Shown piece after piece: positions 47,391 to 58,429 of a DNA stretch of 64,000 nucleotides. Where the stretch lies: contig JACEFZ010002085.1 in NCBI GenBank assembly GCA_014155875.1, positions 38,501-102,500 of the forward strand, written 5' to 3'. The notes beneath the pieces were generated by a model, which searched no databases, had not been told where the DNA came from, and saw only the letters and a list, made by a program, of their open reading frames with translations. Origin of the DNA: Cepaea nemoralis (Eukaryota > Mollusca > Gastropoda > Stylommatophora > Helicidae). Position 1 is the stretch's first letter, and each line of letters begins with the position of its first letter. A program made the translations under genes and the position numbers.

Positions 47391-48150
47391 ATTCTGAAAA
47401 AGTAAATAACAAATGTATCATATTTCGATGTAGTCACCACTGAGTTCAAAGCAAGTCCTCAAGCGCCGATAAATTGATTCTATTCCTTAGAAAAAGCCAC
47501 TCTAGGGTCACTACATGCCGGTCTCCCTGACGAAGGAGTTAACGACTTTCTCCGTAATCCTGTATGTTCATCTGAAGAACACAGCTGCGCAAGATTCAGC
47601 AGCGGATCGCGTCGCGTTGATTACTTACGGGGTATGTGAGCCGCTCGCTCAGAAAGCATTAATAAACTACTGAGCGTAATCTTGTAAAGAACACCAACAA
47701 CAGCTGAAAAAATGCTAGTGTTGACTTTAACGTCCTGTAAGGAATATGCAACTTTAAAAAGGGGTCACTACTTGGTGTGCCTGACCCGGCCTTGAACAGT
47801 TGGTCACAGAAGCCACGCCGTTTTGAAACTTTCTACTCCAGTCATATACTTGCTAGACTGACAGGCATGCATCACCGTACTGGACCTTCATTCGCAGATG
47901 AATTTCTATAGGTATCACCCTTTCATTGATCAAATAACGGATTACAGAACGCTGCTCCTCTGTGGTGCATTTCAAGAACTGTCCGTACGACGTCACTGTC
48001 TTTGTCTGCACCGTGATGTCACGTGCATAACACTGTTGATGTTCTTAACAACAGTATTGACAGTTACAAGACAACAGCATGTTATTGTAATTTATATTAC
48101 ACTTTTAATGGTTTCCTGTGAAGCTCCCTCGTATAAACGTTACTGTCTTC
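47391..48150 (-). pseudogene. Mariner remnant split by a SINE
   Basis: On the minus strand, 47975 down to 47760 reads CTTEEQRSVIRYLINER, HLRMKVQYGDACLSV, stop, QVYDWSRKFQNGVASVTNC and SRPGQAHQVVT: the two helix-turn-helix regions and linker of a mariner transposase. The catalytic domain is missing. After the SINE at 47515-47757, 47510-47400 continues with the family's last residues (IYRRLRTCFELSGDYIE), as at the end of mariner transposases. The 5' leader probably extends to about 48150. It belongs to a different subfamily from the copy at 18793-19754. Confidence 0.75.
47515..47757 (+). mobile_element. SINE-A copy nested in mariner
   Basis: Head ggagttaacgactttctcc, then gtaatcctgtatg, cgctcagaaagcatt, actgagcgtaatcttg and gtgttgactttaacgtcct, ending at aggaatatgcaact. 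It separates the N- and C-terminal parts of the mariner remnant. Confidence 0.8.
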
Positions 48151-48260
48151 TTTAATTACTCAGTGGTCCATAAAGTACTCGCATATCTTTCACGTTGTTG
48201 AAAGTTTTAAATTTCTTCACTGTTGAGTGTGAGCTTCGATTTTATATAGTTTTGTCCGTG
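48151..48260 (-). mobile_element. LINE-C fragment
   Basis: The phrase cagtggtccataaagt corresponds to cagcggtccatagagtt at 39703-39719. Confidence 0.5.
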
Positions 48261-48409
48261 GACATTATTTTCTTGATCTTTAGCATAAGTGCATTAATAA
48301 TCAGCATTCCACGAACAAGTAGCGTTCCTACGCCCCGACAACTGCTGAAAGAGTTAAAAAGTTAGCTGCATGACCTTCACAGGCGTCACATTTAACCTCG
48401 TCATTTATT

Positions 48410-48490
48410 AGCTATTTGCAGCTTTTTGGCAATTTTACGTTCAGCAGTTTATCATAGATTCTTTAACGGCCGACGTTAATATCGTTGTTA
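48410..48490 (-). mobile_element. SINE-A scrap
   Basis: Contains gcaattttacgttcagcag and aacggccgac, the reversed family body. Confidence 0.65.
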
Positions 48491-49164
48491 AAATTAACGC
48501 ACCGAACACAAACGGTGTGATTGGGTTGCAGGGGATGCCATCAACATCATCCAGTAGCTTGCCTGTGTGGAACTTCTCCCCCATAATAACCCATCTATTG
48601 TGATGTCCCTAATCTTCGCCTCTCGTGTACACTATCCTCCATAATTATCTTCCCCATCCTTACATGTCTTTTATTTGTCAAAATACGAGTATGTCACGTT
48701 CTTAATTTGTTATTGTTCTAAAGTACAGATCTTCTTTCATATTGCCTTCTTATTGGATACATCTTTTGTTCTCCTCTCCATCCAATGCATGTTTAATACC
48801 CCTTTGTAACATTATAATCAAAGGCGGATATGTGTTTTTCAGCTAATTTGTTAATCAACTACGCCGTTTCCTGTTAATAAATTTTAGTTAATAAATAAAA
48901 TCAATCAACATCAATCGAAAATAAAGGCAGCTGGGAACGGAAGTGATCACTTCACCTCATAACATGTGACATCAATTATTTATACCGATATAAATATTTT
49001 GTGGTGAACAGTGGTATTAAACATGTAGGGCAATTGAAGATTCCCCATCTACAGCCAAATGTGTTGCCTGGGTTCTGCTGGGCTTGAGTTTGTGTTAAGA
49101 AGCCCTTTACATGCATTAGGGAGGGGGAGGGGAGTATTGGGTTTATGGTGCTAGACCCACATTT
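48491..49164. other. Intron 2 sequence
   Basis: Nothing recognised except possible kin of a family with 'aagccctttac' at 49090-49125. Confidence 0.35.
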
Positions 49165-49425
49165 GTATCCTATCTCATCTCATCTCATCATGTTCCTCTT
49201 CTACCTTGCGGTGTCGAGGTGAAGTATAAACAGCGGGAGAGTGCCCACTTATAGGCTTCATGTATCGAGATTCACATGTGTATAGACCCATCACTTCTCG
49301 GTGATTGATGATTGTGTTTTGATAAAGTAAGTAAAGTAAAGGACCTTTTACGCGTCTTGAGGCATATTCGGGTGTGTGGTACTAACCCCATATTTGTGTA
49401 AACCCAACAACACTCGAACAGCTGC

Positions 49426-49459
<34 letters not shown>

Positions 49460-49570
49460 CTTCCACTTATGCCGTAGTTATGGGAAGAAGTAATTAAAGT
49501 TCCTGTGACTAGCGCCTTTCCTGCAATGTCCTCCATGATTCGTCAGCAGTGTTGTCTATGATCAAGTAAA
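49165..49570 (-). repeat. Cluster of repeat fragments
   Basis: At 49165-49225 is the inverted (atgag)n tail element of 43545-45041. At 49330-49390 'aaaggaccttttacgcgtc' resembles 61855-61885 (agggcccttcagcgcgcc). A (gtt)n run of 11 units lies at 49428-49459. The part 49465-49560 matches 58455-58555 (cctgtgactagcgcc, atcctccgtgatt). Confidence 0.6.
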
Positions 49571-49839
49571 TTCCCTGCCGGTTTGCTAGACCTGTCATAG
49601 GTTCCTTACCGACCAGGTCACAGATGTTGTCAGTGTCACGTCGGTTGCCTTTACTTCATCAGACAATCCCTGATATTCACTTTAGGCTAAGCCGGTTATG
49701 GAGCAAATCTACATTGTACTCAATCCGTCTCGATAGGGATTTCGAATACATGACGGTCGATCAGGAAGTCAAGCATGCTAAACTCTGGGCAACAGCAGCT
49801 CCCTTTCTGTCTGTGCTAGCTAGATGCGTGTCCTTCACA

Positions 49840-50060
49840 TGTCGTCGCTATGAACCCCAGTATTTTTAGCTGTTTGTAATTTGTTGGCAAGGTTCCTTTC
49901 AGTAGTTTGCCATAGCTTTCTGATCGGCTGGCACTTATACCATTATATGAAAACCAGCGCAAAGTGGTCTGCTGCCAAATCGCCCGCCGCTGTTTTTGAA
50001 CGAGATTTTTCGGGATTAAGAATTACCTTCGTAACTACTTTGCTACAGCGCTGGCACTCT
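49840..50060 (-). mobile_element. SINE-A copy
   Basis: Contains cgctatgaaccccagta, ttcagtagtttgccatagc, tttctgatcggctgg and cgccgctgtttttgaacgag, covering body and part of the head in reverse. Confidence 0.75.
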
Positions 50061-50247
50061 GTGTAGCGTAATTCTAGGTCTTGGTATAGCTCTATAGCCA
50101 GGGCTACTTCAATTCGGGCCGTGAATTAGCCTTCGTTCGCCAACTGCTTAGTGCTTACAATCTACTTAGCACCGCCTGTAAATAAGGGTAAGTCATTCGG
50201 TAACATACCGTTTTACGAACAACGTGTTTAAATAGTGTGAACCAGAA

Positions 50248-50342
50248 ACTGTGTGTGTGTGTGTGTGTGTGTGTGCCTGCGTGCGTGCGTGCGTGCTGGC
50301 GTGTGTGTGTGTGTGTGTGCCTGCGTGCGTGCGTGCGTGCTG

Positions 50343-50388
<46 letters not shown>
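50248..50388. repeat. GT/GC compound microsatellite
   Basis: A (gt)n tract contains a block gcgtgcgtgcgtgctggc that occurs twice, 44 bp apart, within it, so a compound unit was duplicated. Confidence 0.9.
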
Positions 50389-50391
<3 letters not shown>

Positions 50392-50794
50392 CTCAATCTA
50401 GTCTTTCTGTCTGGCAACACACTTGTCCACCTGTTCACTAGCTGGTTCATGCCTTCTAGAAAAAGGTTTTTGGGTGTGGCTTGAAACAAATTTTGCACAA
50501 CCTCTATTACCTCGTTCTCAACTGCGAATCTCTGAATTCTGCAAATGTTCTTTCAAAGGTCACAACAAGTGAAAGTCCGATCGCGCAAAGTCTGGCCTGT
50601 ACGCTGGATGTTTCAATACCCCAAATTATAGGGCAAGCACAGGATGGGGAGAAAGATGAGTTCTAGATCCAAGTAAACCTAGTGTATCCACTTTATGCGC
50701 AGCCGTATGAGATCGTGCAGCAACTGTCATTTACTGTCAACATAGTACCCTTTGAGCCTGAGGAATAAAGGCCGCCTGGCTAGTGCAGTCGCCG

Positions 50795-50930
50795 CGAACT
50801 GTGCAGGTTAGGATTTTCTTTTTGCCCCCGACAGAAAAAAAAAATCCCACACCTTACCAAGGGATCGAACACGGGTCTCCAGAAGGAGAGTCCGGCGTTC
50901 TAGCCACTCGGCCAGTCGCTCATACTTCTT
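50795..50930 (-). mobile_element. tRNA-derived SINE head
   Basis: The minus strand reads gcgactggccgagtggctag and aacgccggactctccttc, then the B box gtgttcgatccc. The A box, extra arm spacing and B box resemble a class II (Ser/Leu-like) tRNA, but it continues into ggtgtgggatttttt and a low-complexity region instead of a tRNA 3' end. I take it as a SINE head, not a tRNA gene. Confidence 0.65.
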
Positions 50931-51599
50931 CTTTTTTTTTTTTGGTATCGTGGGCTTCAGCTTGTTCATTAGTTCATTATAGTATCGATCACTAGTCACA
51001 GTTTCACCCGTTTCCTGCAAACATACCTATATGGGCATCGTGAATTTCCTAGCGGATTACTGCGTTTTTTCTTAATCGAATACAACGAGTGTTTTCTTTA
51101 AAACATTTTTACCCATTCATACACTATCCCTTAACTCAAACAAATGGCTCCATACTGATCCACCATTCTTCCGTAGATTTCATAAAGTTTCACACTCTCT
51201 GACCACAAAACAAACAACGTCTCGTTGTTCTTTCACGTGAAAGACGATAGTTTAGGGGGGCTGGAATTTTGTAATCACTATTGCGTTTGCGCAAAGTGCT
51301 ATATCCTCACGCTCCCTACCGTCAGTATTGCCTTAGAGCCTATTTGTGTCCTGATATATGAATTTTCATCGCCCATACTCTTCCATGGATTTTATAATAG
51401 TATTCTCTTTACTTAATGACTTTCCTTCGCGTGAGCATTTATTCCTAGTCTAGAGTTTACTAAAGAAACATCATATGTCCATGTTGTCCAGGAGCCATCA
51501 TCTGACCCACCATAGATCACTCATATCTGAGTGACGGAATATCATCATCGTCATGATCAGGATGATAATGATGACGATCATCATCATCATTATCATCAT
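50931..51599. other. Intron 2 sequence
   Basis: Nothing recognised except short homopolymers. Confidence 0.35.
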
Positions 51600-52020
51600 C
51601 TGCCATGTCGATGGGCGTTGGCTGTCATTATTCGTCATCTCACACAACCACCAGTCGTGGAGCTTGTCTGTGTTCATGTCTCGATTATGCTTTGTTGTCA
51701 AGCCATCCTAGTTTTTATCGACTTGCCTTCTTCTTGCTCTTTCCCCATCACTGATAATTATCAATAGATTTTCAAATCTATTGATTTCCACAACCTACTC
51801 AGAAAATTTTGACAGTCTATGTTTAATTTCTCTATTTAATGAACGGTTTTCATTTTTTTCTTCAAAGAATGTCTCATTCGTTTTTCCCCCAGTCCATCCA
51901 GGTTTTCTTTACATTTCCCTCCGAAACCATATTTCCACTACCGCTTATTGTTTCTTGACTTATCTGTTTATTGTCCATGTTTCACTTATACACAACAGTA
52001 TATGTTCCATATAGCACTGT
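51540..52020 (-). mobile_element. LINE-Y fragment with CAT tail
   Basis: Starts with cat/gat steps (51540-51600), then tgccatgtcgatgggcgttgg, gtcatctcacacaacca and gtcgtggagcttgtctgtg, matching 37193-37330. The tail and truncation are as in that copy. Confidence 0.65.
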
Positions 52021-52251
52021 AATACTCATTTAACACCTTATGAACTTACATGAAGAAAACAGTAATGACAGTCTTGCATCACTATTGGCATGTTTTTACT
52101 CCTACTTGTTCCACATTTTATCGTTAAATGTGTGTTCCCATTCAAGAACACCACCGTTCCGTTGCTTGTCAATGTCTATCGTTTACCTTTCACGTGTTAA
52201 CAAAAACCGTTTCCTGTCTAAGGAGTATACAATTCCTTTCTCACCCTACAG

Positions 52252-52422
52252 GCTAAGCTGAAGGTGCGAATCGAATCCCTGGAGAGATTGCTGGCTGAGG
52301 AAAGACAGAAGGTAACCATGGCGGAGAAGAAGCTGATGTTGGCAGGGATTGATAGCGTGTCCCCGTCTGTGTCTGATGACGTGAAGTTAAGGTTGAGAGA
52401 GAAGGAACTCCTGCAAGAGGAG
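52252..52422 (+). CDS. Host gene exon 3 of 3 seen: coiled coil
   Basis: The acceptor tttctcaccctacag precedes 52252 and the donor gtaggt follows 52422. Both junctions are phase 0, matching the end of exon 2, and the exon is 171 bp (57 codons). It reads AKLKVRIESLERLLAEERQK, then VTMAEKKLMLAGIDSVSPSV and SDDVKLRLREKELLQEE. Two charged helical segments with leucine/isoleucine heptad positions flank a short SVSPSVS break. Taken with exons 1 and 2 this makes a long interrupted rod. No stop occurs, so more exons must lie beyond; none was convincing in the last 11.5 kb. Confidence 0.8.
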
Positions 52423-52689
52423 GTAGGTTCACTGTTCGTTTCTTGTTTCTGTTTCTTTCTTTTCATTTTTTTGTTGTTGACATCTATACTTTCACTTTTA
52501 TTGTCGTTCGGTATTGATTCTTCTTTTCAGTATTTTCTTTCATTTTCAATTGTTATACCGATGTTTTTTTTTTATGTCCTTGCTATCTTTCTGTTCTTGT
52601 CTTGGTGTGTATTTCTTTATTACGAGATCCATACCCACTAATTCCTAACTATAAATACACACGGGACTTCCGGTCCCCAAGAGGGAGGA

Positions 52690-53212
52690 TAGACATTTGA
52701 ACGGGTAAGGGCTCTGGAGTCAATTTGCTTGTGGTTAGCGTTTGCTTTTGCATTTTCCTCATGTTGGACTGGTAGTGCATGGTTACGTCGCCCTCCTACC
52801 GAGTTGAGTGCATGGCGCGACACTGTGAGCTGTGAATTTCGTGTGTAATTCTTTTACATCTCTCCACGATTGTTTGTAGCCTGAACTGCATGTTCAGAAT
52901 TATGGCGGCCGGCCTGTCGTGGACTGACTGGATTGCCTTACGCTGTAATGTGTGGCTGCTGGTTTTCTGGTGACTTCCGCTTCATTCGGCGATGTACTGT
53001 ATTTTTCGTGGCTGTCTTTTGTGTTGGCATTCTGGCGATGGCAATATGCACAGTGTACCTGTGCGGGCTGTTGGTTTGCCGAGACTCCTGTCGGTTCCAC
53101 TTTTCACAGGGGGCAGTGAGGAGCATGTTGTATGATATTCACTGGCACAGGAACGGAGCATAATGGGGACGACTCGTTGCCTTGAAGTTGGAACTGCGAC
53201 TAATGACTAATC
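52690..53212 (+). mobile_element. Dispersed family D
   Basis: Second long copy of the family at 30530-30975: atggcggccggcctgtcg, gtgttggcattctggcg, gggcagtgaggagcatg, acggagcataatgggg and an end at ggaactgcgactaatgac. The frame breaks differ between copies, so any protein is uncertain. Confidence 0.7.
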
Positions 53213-53260
53213 ACACACACACACACACACATACACACACACACACGCGCGCGCGCGCGC

Positions 53261-53291
<31 letters not shown>

Positions 53292-53359
53292 GTTGATAAA
53301 AGAATACATATTGTGCTTATATCTACACTCTTCATGGGGGTGAAATGTCGTTCTTAGAT

Positions 53360-53426
<67 letters not shown>

Positions 53427-53440
53427 ACACACAAACACAC
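53211..53440. repeat. CA microsatellites with CG and CAGA blocks
   Basis: (ca)n with (cg)5 and (cagacaga) at 53211-53292, then an unrelated 65-bp spacer and (ca)n at 53361-53440. Confidence 0.95.
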
Positions 53441-53664
53441 AAGAAATACCTCACGGATAACTGATATCGCAGTAGCGACACAATCGCTCGGTGTGTACAA
53501 CCAGAAATATGCGGGGAAGGTGGGAAGAGATCCAAGGAACACATCAGATAAGGGTGCTGGCAGTGAGCTGTCCGACACAGTTTCATTATTGCCTGTAAGT
53601 TAATCTGTGTGTGCTAGCTGCTGTTTTCTTCCAGTCTTATTCAATGACCTCCAACAAGTAAGCC

Positions 53665-53885
53665 GGTTCTGTGGCGAGGGGGTTACGTAATCCCGTTTAC
53701 CGCATTCGAAACACAGCTGCGGGTAATATGGCAGCAGGTCGCCTTGCATTGGTTTCCATACAAAGGTATTAGTGCTGGTCGTTCAGACAGAACTGGCAAA
53801 CTACTGAACGTAAACTTGCCAAGAAATCACAAACAGCCGGGGTTGACTGCCACGTACTGTAAAGGTTATACAACTAACTAATAAT
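53665..53885 (+). mobile_element. SINE-A copy
   Basis: Reads ggttctgtggcgaggggg, gtaatcccgtttaccgc, cgaaacacagctgcggg, actgaacgtaaacttgcc and ggggttgactgccacgtac, ending in caactaactaat. Confidence 0.8.
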
Positions 53886-53984
53886 TGAAATGACAACTAT
53901 AGGTTACTTCAAAACGTTACAGTGATAATCTCCCCTTGTTGACGTGACTATACCCATTGGATGATTTGGTTTAACAATATTGGT

Positions 53985-54724
53985 TGCCAGGGTTAAATGG
54001 ACCATGGTGATTATCCCATCAAAGATTTTCTGATTCAAGGAAAGATTAAACCTTTTCCAAAATATCAGAGGCTATGGTAGTTGTTTCAAGAGGAGAACAA
54101 AAAAGAAGTTCTTCTTTAAATGATCCTGAATGCTCATACCTTGCAAACACTATCAACTGAGAACACGATGCCACATCAGTCGATTCATCAATTTGAATTG
54201 AATAGAGCTCAAATGCTGCAGACTTGATCTCTTGCACAACTTGATCCTTGATGTTGTTGGCTATATCGCTGATCCTCCTTTGAACAGTGTCGTTTGATAG
54301 TGAAACCGCTGCAAGTTTTTTCTCCGATTCATTTCCCAACACAATTTCCACCATCTTGAGACAACAAGGTTTGATCAAAGATTCCCCGATTGTATGTGGT
54401 TTTTTTCTGCTTCGCTATCTCCAGTACTACGACATAGGAAGCTTCAGTAACCTTTTGGTTTGTTTCTTGGAATACCCCTGTTAAATCCAGTCTCATCCTT
54501 TTGATAGCATTCCCAAGACGTTCAAAATAGGTTTTGTCTTTGTCCTTGTCTTGAGGATGAACATTCAACAAATGATTCCTCAACTGTGTCGGTTTCATAG
54601 AATCATTTGACAAACTTTTACTACAAATAACACACTGAGGTCGTTCTTCTCCGTTGATGACGATATTTGTGAATCCATAATTCAAATAAGACAGGTCATA
54701 CTTTCGTTTCTTGACACTCATCAT
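53985..54724 (-). pseudogene. hAT-type transposase N-terminal part, ZBED5-like, one frameshift
   Basis: The upper frame (54724-54329) reads MMSVKKRKYDLSYLNYGF, ERPQCVICSKSLSND, MKPTQLRNHLLNVHPQ: a BED-type zinc finger (CxxC...H...H) and then the linker VVLEIAKQKK. The lower frame (54378-54046) continues LIKPCCLKMVEIVLG, RRISDIANNIKDQVV and FELYSIQIDESTDVASCSQL with the family's first catalytic aspartate region (DESTD). The frames join at a run of seven identical bases (54400-54407), where a one-base indel would explain the break. The C-terminal catalytic and hAT dimerisation regions are missing. Confidence 0.85.
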
Positions 54725-54918
54725 GGGCTTCAGATTCTATAAATATAAAACGATAAAGTCAAGATCAACACACATAAACACCCACAGACGTGTATACACA
54801 CCCACACGCACATATATACGCACACACACACACACACACACTCACACAATTATATTGCATATCTTATTTACAGTACATCGCTGTCAACACCAGCATTTTA
54901 CTGCTGTTGTTGATGTCT

Positions 54919-54921
<3 letters not shown>
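54725..54921. repeat. CA-rich patch and SINE-A scrap
   Basis: (ca)n-like at 54775-54850, then gctgtcaacaccagcatt at 54881-54898, a reversed SINE-A scrap. Confidence 0.6.
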
Positions 54922-54985
<64 letters not shown>

Positions 54986-54988
54986 TAT
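54922..54988. repeat. TA microsatellite, left of LINE-N
   Basis: (ta)n ending directly at the LINE tail ttagttagttag. Confidence 0.95.
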
Positions 54989-55669
54989 AGTTAGTTAGTT
55001 AGTTAGTCGACAGATCATCCTCATTGCACATCGAACCATTCAGTCCATAAGTGCTCGGATCCCCTCCTCAGCAAATCCCGCAACGTGTAGCGGCTAACGA
55101 CGCCAGTTCTGTGTTGGTTTATCAATCTTCTTTGGCTTCCTGCGTAGTGTTCTTGTTTGGCCAACCCTCTTTTAATTTGCTGCTCTCGCAGTCTGGCCAT
55201 TGTTGTAGATTCACAGTCATCACTTGGTTCTCGCAAAAGTCTTACTTCTCGTAGAGCATTCAGAATGTCGGCCTGGTCCATGGCGCGTCCGCCCTCCACA
55301 GTAGCCTCACCTGCGAGCTTGTCAGCCCGCTCATTTCCTTGTACTCCCGCATGCCCTGGCACGAAGATGAAACTAATCTTTGCCAGTCGAGACCGCTCCA
55401 GAGGCAGCAACCATTCTCTTCGGATCGACCCCTCCTCTATCCTCTTGATCATTTTCATTGAGTCGCTAAGGAAACAAGCCCTAGTGAAAGTCTGTGTCTC
55501 GAGCCATGTTATTGCTTTACTTACTGCCATGACTTCCATGGTCAGGCTACAGTGGTTTCAGTGAAAGCACCAGAGTCCTCCTTCACAATTCTCCCTCCGG
55601 CCCGAGCTGTAAAGGCCCATGAGCTTCTCACATGTCGGACGACCGACCCATCTGTGTAGATGACCGCGG

Positions 55670-55671
<2 letters not shown>
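54989..55671 (-). pseudogene. LINE-N RNase H and C-terminus, best copy
   Basis: The frame 55539-55021 (172 codons) reads MEVMAVSKAITWLETQ, ACFLSDSMKMIKRI, FIFVPGHAGVQGNERADKLA, then ADILNALREVRLLREPSDD and GVVSRYTLRDLLRRGSEHLW. Just upstream another frame has AVIYTDGSVVRHV. These give the RNase H catalytic residues: D in YTDGS, E in MEVMAV, D in LSDS and D in NERAD; a frame change near 55541 separates the first from the rest. Tail (ACTA)n at 54989-55005. It lies inside a TA microsatellite. The RT is absent (5' truncated). Confidence 0.85.

Positions 55672-55750
<79 letters not shown>
55672..55750. repeat. TA microsatellite, right of LINE-N
   Basis: Pure (ta)n, about 38 units, continuing the array on the other side of the LINE. 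Confidence 0.95.
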
Positions 55751-55751
<1 letters not shown>

Positions 55752-55804
55752 ACGAGTCAACTTACGTCTTAAAAAGACAGTCTCCTTACCCCCGCAAAAA
55801 TAAT

Positions 55805-56233
55805 AATTTGAAAAGCTGAGAAGACGAAGCCTTGTTACAAACCTTTGAGAACAAAATTTTAAGACGCATCTTTGGACCCATTAGGGATACACAAAGTGGA
55901 GAGTGGAAAAGAAGAAGTAACAAAGACATTTATGATCTGTTTAAGTCCCCGCTAATCACTGGTATCATGAAGGCTAATAGACTACAATGGCTGGGGCATA
56001 TAGAAAGAATGGAAGATAATAGGGAAACAAAACTCGCTTACACTCAGGAAATAAATGACCGTAGACCCCGAGGTAGACCAAGAAGGCGGTGGAGAGATAA
56101 TACATATACAGACCTACAAGCACTTGGAATCAACGACTGGCAAGAGAAGGTCCACCAGAGAGACGAATGGAGACTGATTGTATCTGCAGCAAAGAACCTC
56201 AATGGCTCGGAACGCTGAAGAAGAAGAAGAAGA
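55805..56233 (+). pseudogene. LINE-R RT C-terminus with AAG tail
   Basis: The 128-codon frame starting at 55832 reads LQTFENKILRRIFGPIRD, then QWLGHIERMEDNRETKLAY and PRGRPRRRWRDNTYTDLQAL, ending NLNGSER and a stop at 56216. This is the conserved tail of insect- and mollusc-type RTE/Jockey-like endonuclease-RT proteins ('LRRI.GP..D', 'GH..RM', 'RGRP..RW.D'). It is open and unbroken but 5' truncated. Immediately after the stop comes (aag)5. Confidence 0.85.
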
Positions 56234-56654
56234 TGTGTAGATTCGTAAACAATGGAGGGATCTTGGTAATCGGTTTCTGTTTTAATGCGATCTTAAAATA
56301 ATCGGGAAATTTAACATGATGAATACTCTAATCCTCATTAAAACGGAGAAGCAATAACCCAAATAAAAAACATAAGTTACCGCAAATAAAATCTCTGGTA
56401 AAATACGGCAACCTAAATCATAGAGGCTAGATAGAAGGAAAAGAACTGTATATTATGGAGAGAAAACAATATCAAGTAATCGGTTCTTGTATTAACGCGA
56501 TCTTGAAATAATCGGGGGATTTAACGTCACAAGTACGCTTAATATCCCGATCATGTTTTGTGTGGTCCTAAAGCCAATTTGACAATGTCTTCATCCCCCT
56601 CAAATTCCTCTTGGGGGGGGGGGGGGGGGGGAATTCCCCACCGGTTGAGAACCA
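56234..56654. other. Unassigned, with poly-G
   Basis: The block atcttggtaatcggtttctg ... (56265-56300) recurs as caagtaatcggttcttgtat at 56472-56495 with the following 'gcgatcttaaaataatcggg', so a partial duplication lies here. A run of 17 or more g lies at 56611-56632. Confidence 0.55.
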
Positions 56655-56880
56655 CTGTGCTAATCATTTCTGATACCGACGATTTTCCATGCCATGATGT
56701 CAACCGTCCAGTATCTTCCCTGTTAGTCTCTCCCTGACTCTCTTTCCCTCCAACCTTTCAGTTGTCACGACATACTCCATCGTTCCTCTTCTCATAGCAT
56801 GTCAAAAGAATGTCCTCTTCTGATGCTAGTAATCAATTCTCTTTGTGGTTTAATTTCTTTCAAAATATCTTAACTACCAC
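56655..56880 (-). mobile_element. LINE-Y 3' end
   Basis: Contains tcatttctgataccgacg, ttgtcacgacatactcc and catgtcaaaagaatg, the family also seen at 58965-59300 and 21210-21440. Confidence 0.7.
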
Positions 56881-57639
56881 GTACACGATCAAAGGCGACA
56901 TTATGTATTGAATTACTCAACCTTTGATCAAACTGTGTAGCAAGTCGTGAACAGCTTTAATAAATATAGAACTATGGAAAAAGAATATGGAAAAATTGAG
57001 GACGCACTGATATTGTTGTGTACAGTCTTCTGTCTATAACATATATTGGCCATATAAGCTAAGCAACAAAGCTATTGAAGATGACAAATTCAGTGAATTT
57101 CCTGCTGCCGACGAAACAATCAATGAAAACTTTGAAAATTAGTGTAGAGACAACAAGAAAATAGAAAATGGAAGACTTAGTTCCACGGCCTGAAGCATAT
57201 TGGGTATATGGTGTCAAATCAAATATTTTTATAGGCCAATTGGTACTAAATGGGTGATTTGGTCAAAGTCACCTTGGTCATATTTACTTTTTAGAACATG
57301 TCCTGACACTCAGCTTAGATTAGGTTCACCTGGGAACCCACGTAAGTTTCGAAAAACACATGATCACAAGGCTGTCAGACAAGCGGGTTAGCCACTGTCC
57401 TACATGGACTCCAAGAAAAAAACAGGCCAAACTGATGAGATTGTTATTATTATAAGGAAGAATCAACATAGCTGCACTTTAGACAAGCTCGTAAGACATC
57501 AGTATCGCCCAGGCAAAATAAAAGGTTCCGGATATTGATATGGCCTGTTAGCCGCTACACGTGGAAGCCTTCCTGGCTTGTGGTCATCGCAACCACTTTC
57601 ATGCTCATGTCCCCATCCATGTAATTGTAGTGAAGTCTC
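56881..57639. other. Unassigned stretch
   Basis: Part 57195-57380 may belong to the family of 61830-61960 (both contain 'ggtgtc/ggtgactggt' phrases) but the match is weak. Confidence 0.35.
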
Positions 57640-57852
57640 CGTGGCGGAGTGGTCACGCTTTCTGTCTGGTAATATGCATTGTTTATGTTTACAACATCCA
57701 ATTGACAAAGTTGTTTTTATATGTGAATGTAACATACACAACTGATGAACGAAAGATGAGTGACTGGAAAGGCTTAATGTAAGACGGGTCTGCGTGTCCA
57801 ATTTGTAACCCTTTGAAAATAAAGATTATTCGTACGTTCGTTCGTTCGTATT
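57640..57852 (+). mobile_element. Retroposed element with TTCG tail
   Basis: The start tccgtggcggagtggtcac is A-box-like. The 3' part acgggtctgcgtgtccaat and ccctttgaaaataaag leads to (ttcg)n at 57833-57850. Same 3' end as 24785-24912 and 34557-34690. Confidence 0.6.
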
Positions 57853-58244
57853 CGGACAGCGTTGTTCATACCACAAATACAATTTTTCAGTAGACCCCTT
57901 GGGGTGATATCTGGAGTTTGTACTTTGTGGGATTTACTCGGCGCTCGTCTTGCCGTTCTATGGACAGAGACCGAATAAGATGGGTTGTCTGATGCAAGGA
58001 AGTCGATTCTCTATCTCGTAGTTAAGGAAATTTGAAAAGTAACACTTATTGTCTGCAGCAAACCATATATTTATATTTTCAATATCTCAATGAAAACACA
58101 TTGTAAGCCAGCATATAAGGTCCCGCAATTGTGTCCACCCCTGCCTGGTTACAATAGATCTACATAAGTTTCCGAAGATTTGACGTCCCAACAAATTCCA
58201 GTTACTCACATCATAACAATCTATTCTGATCTTTACAGAAAATG

Positions 58245-58350
58245 GACTGAGAATTGTCCACATTATTGAAGTATTGGAAAATCAATTAAGTGCTACAGTG
58301 GCAGCCTCTGTCTCAATTCCCGTACAAAGATTGTTATTAGATACGCTGTG
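58245..58350 (+). repeat. Dispersed repeat, pair member
   Basis: Matches 62015-62115: attgaagtattggaaa, aagtgctacagtggcagcctc, attgttatnataygctg (n, y variable). Confidence 0.75.
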
Positions 58351-58429
58351 CGCTGTGCAGAATCAGAATTAAACTAAACAATCTAGTGCTGAAATTCGAC
58401 AGTAAACATAAGCCAAAGATGTCACAAGC

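Noticed and set aside
50845..50925. A genuine Ser/Leu-type tRNA gene on the minus strand
   Set aside because: The boxes are good but the acceptor stem does not close and the sequence runs into a low-complexity SINE-like body.
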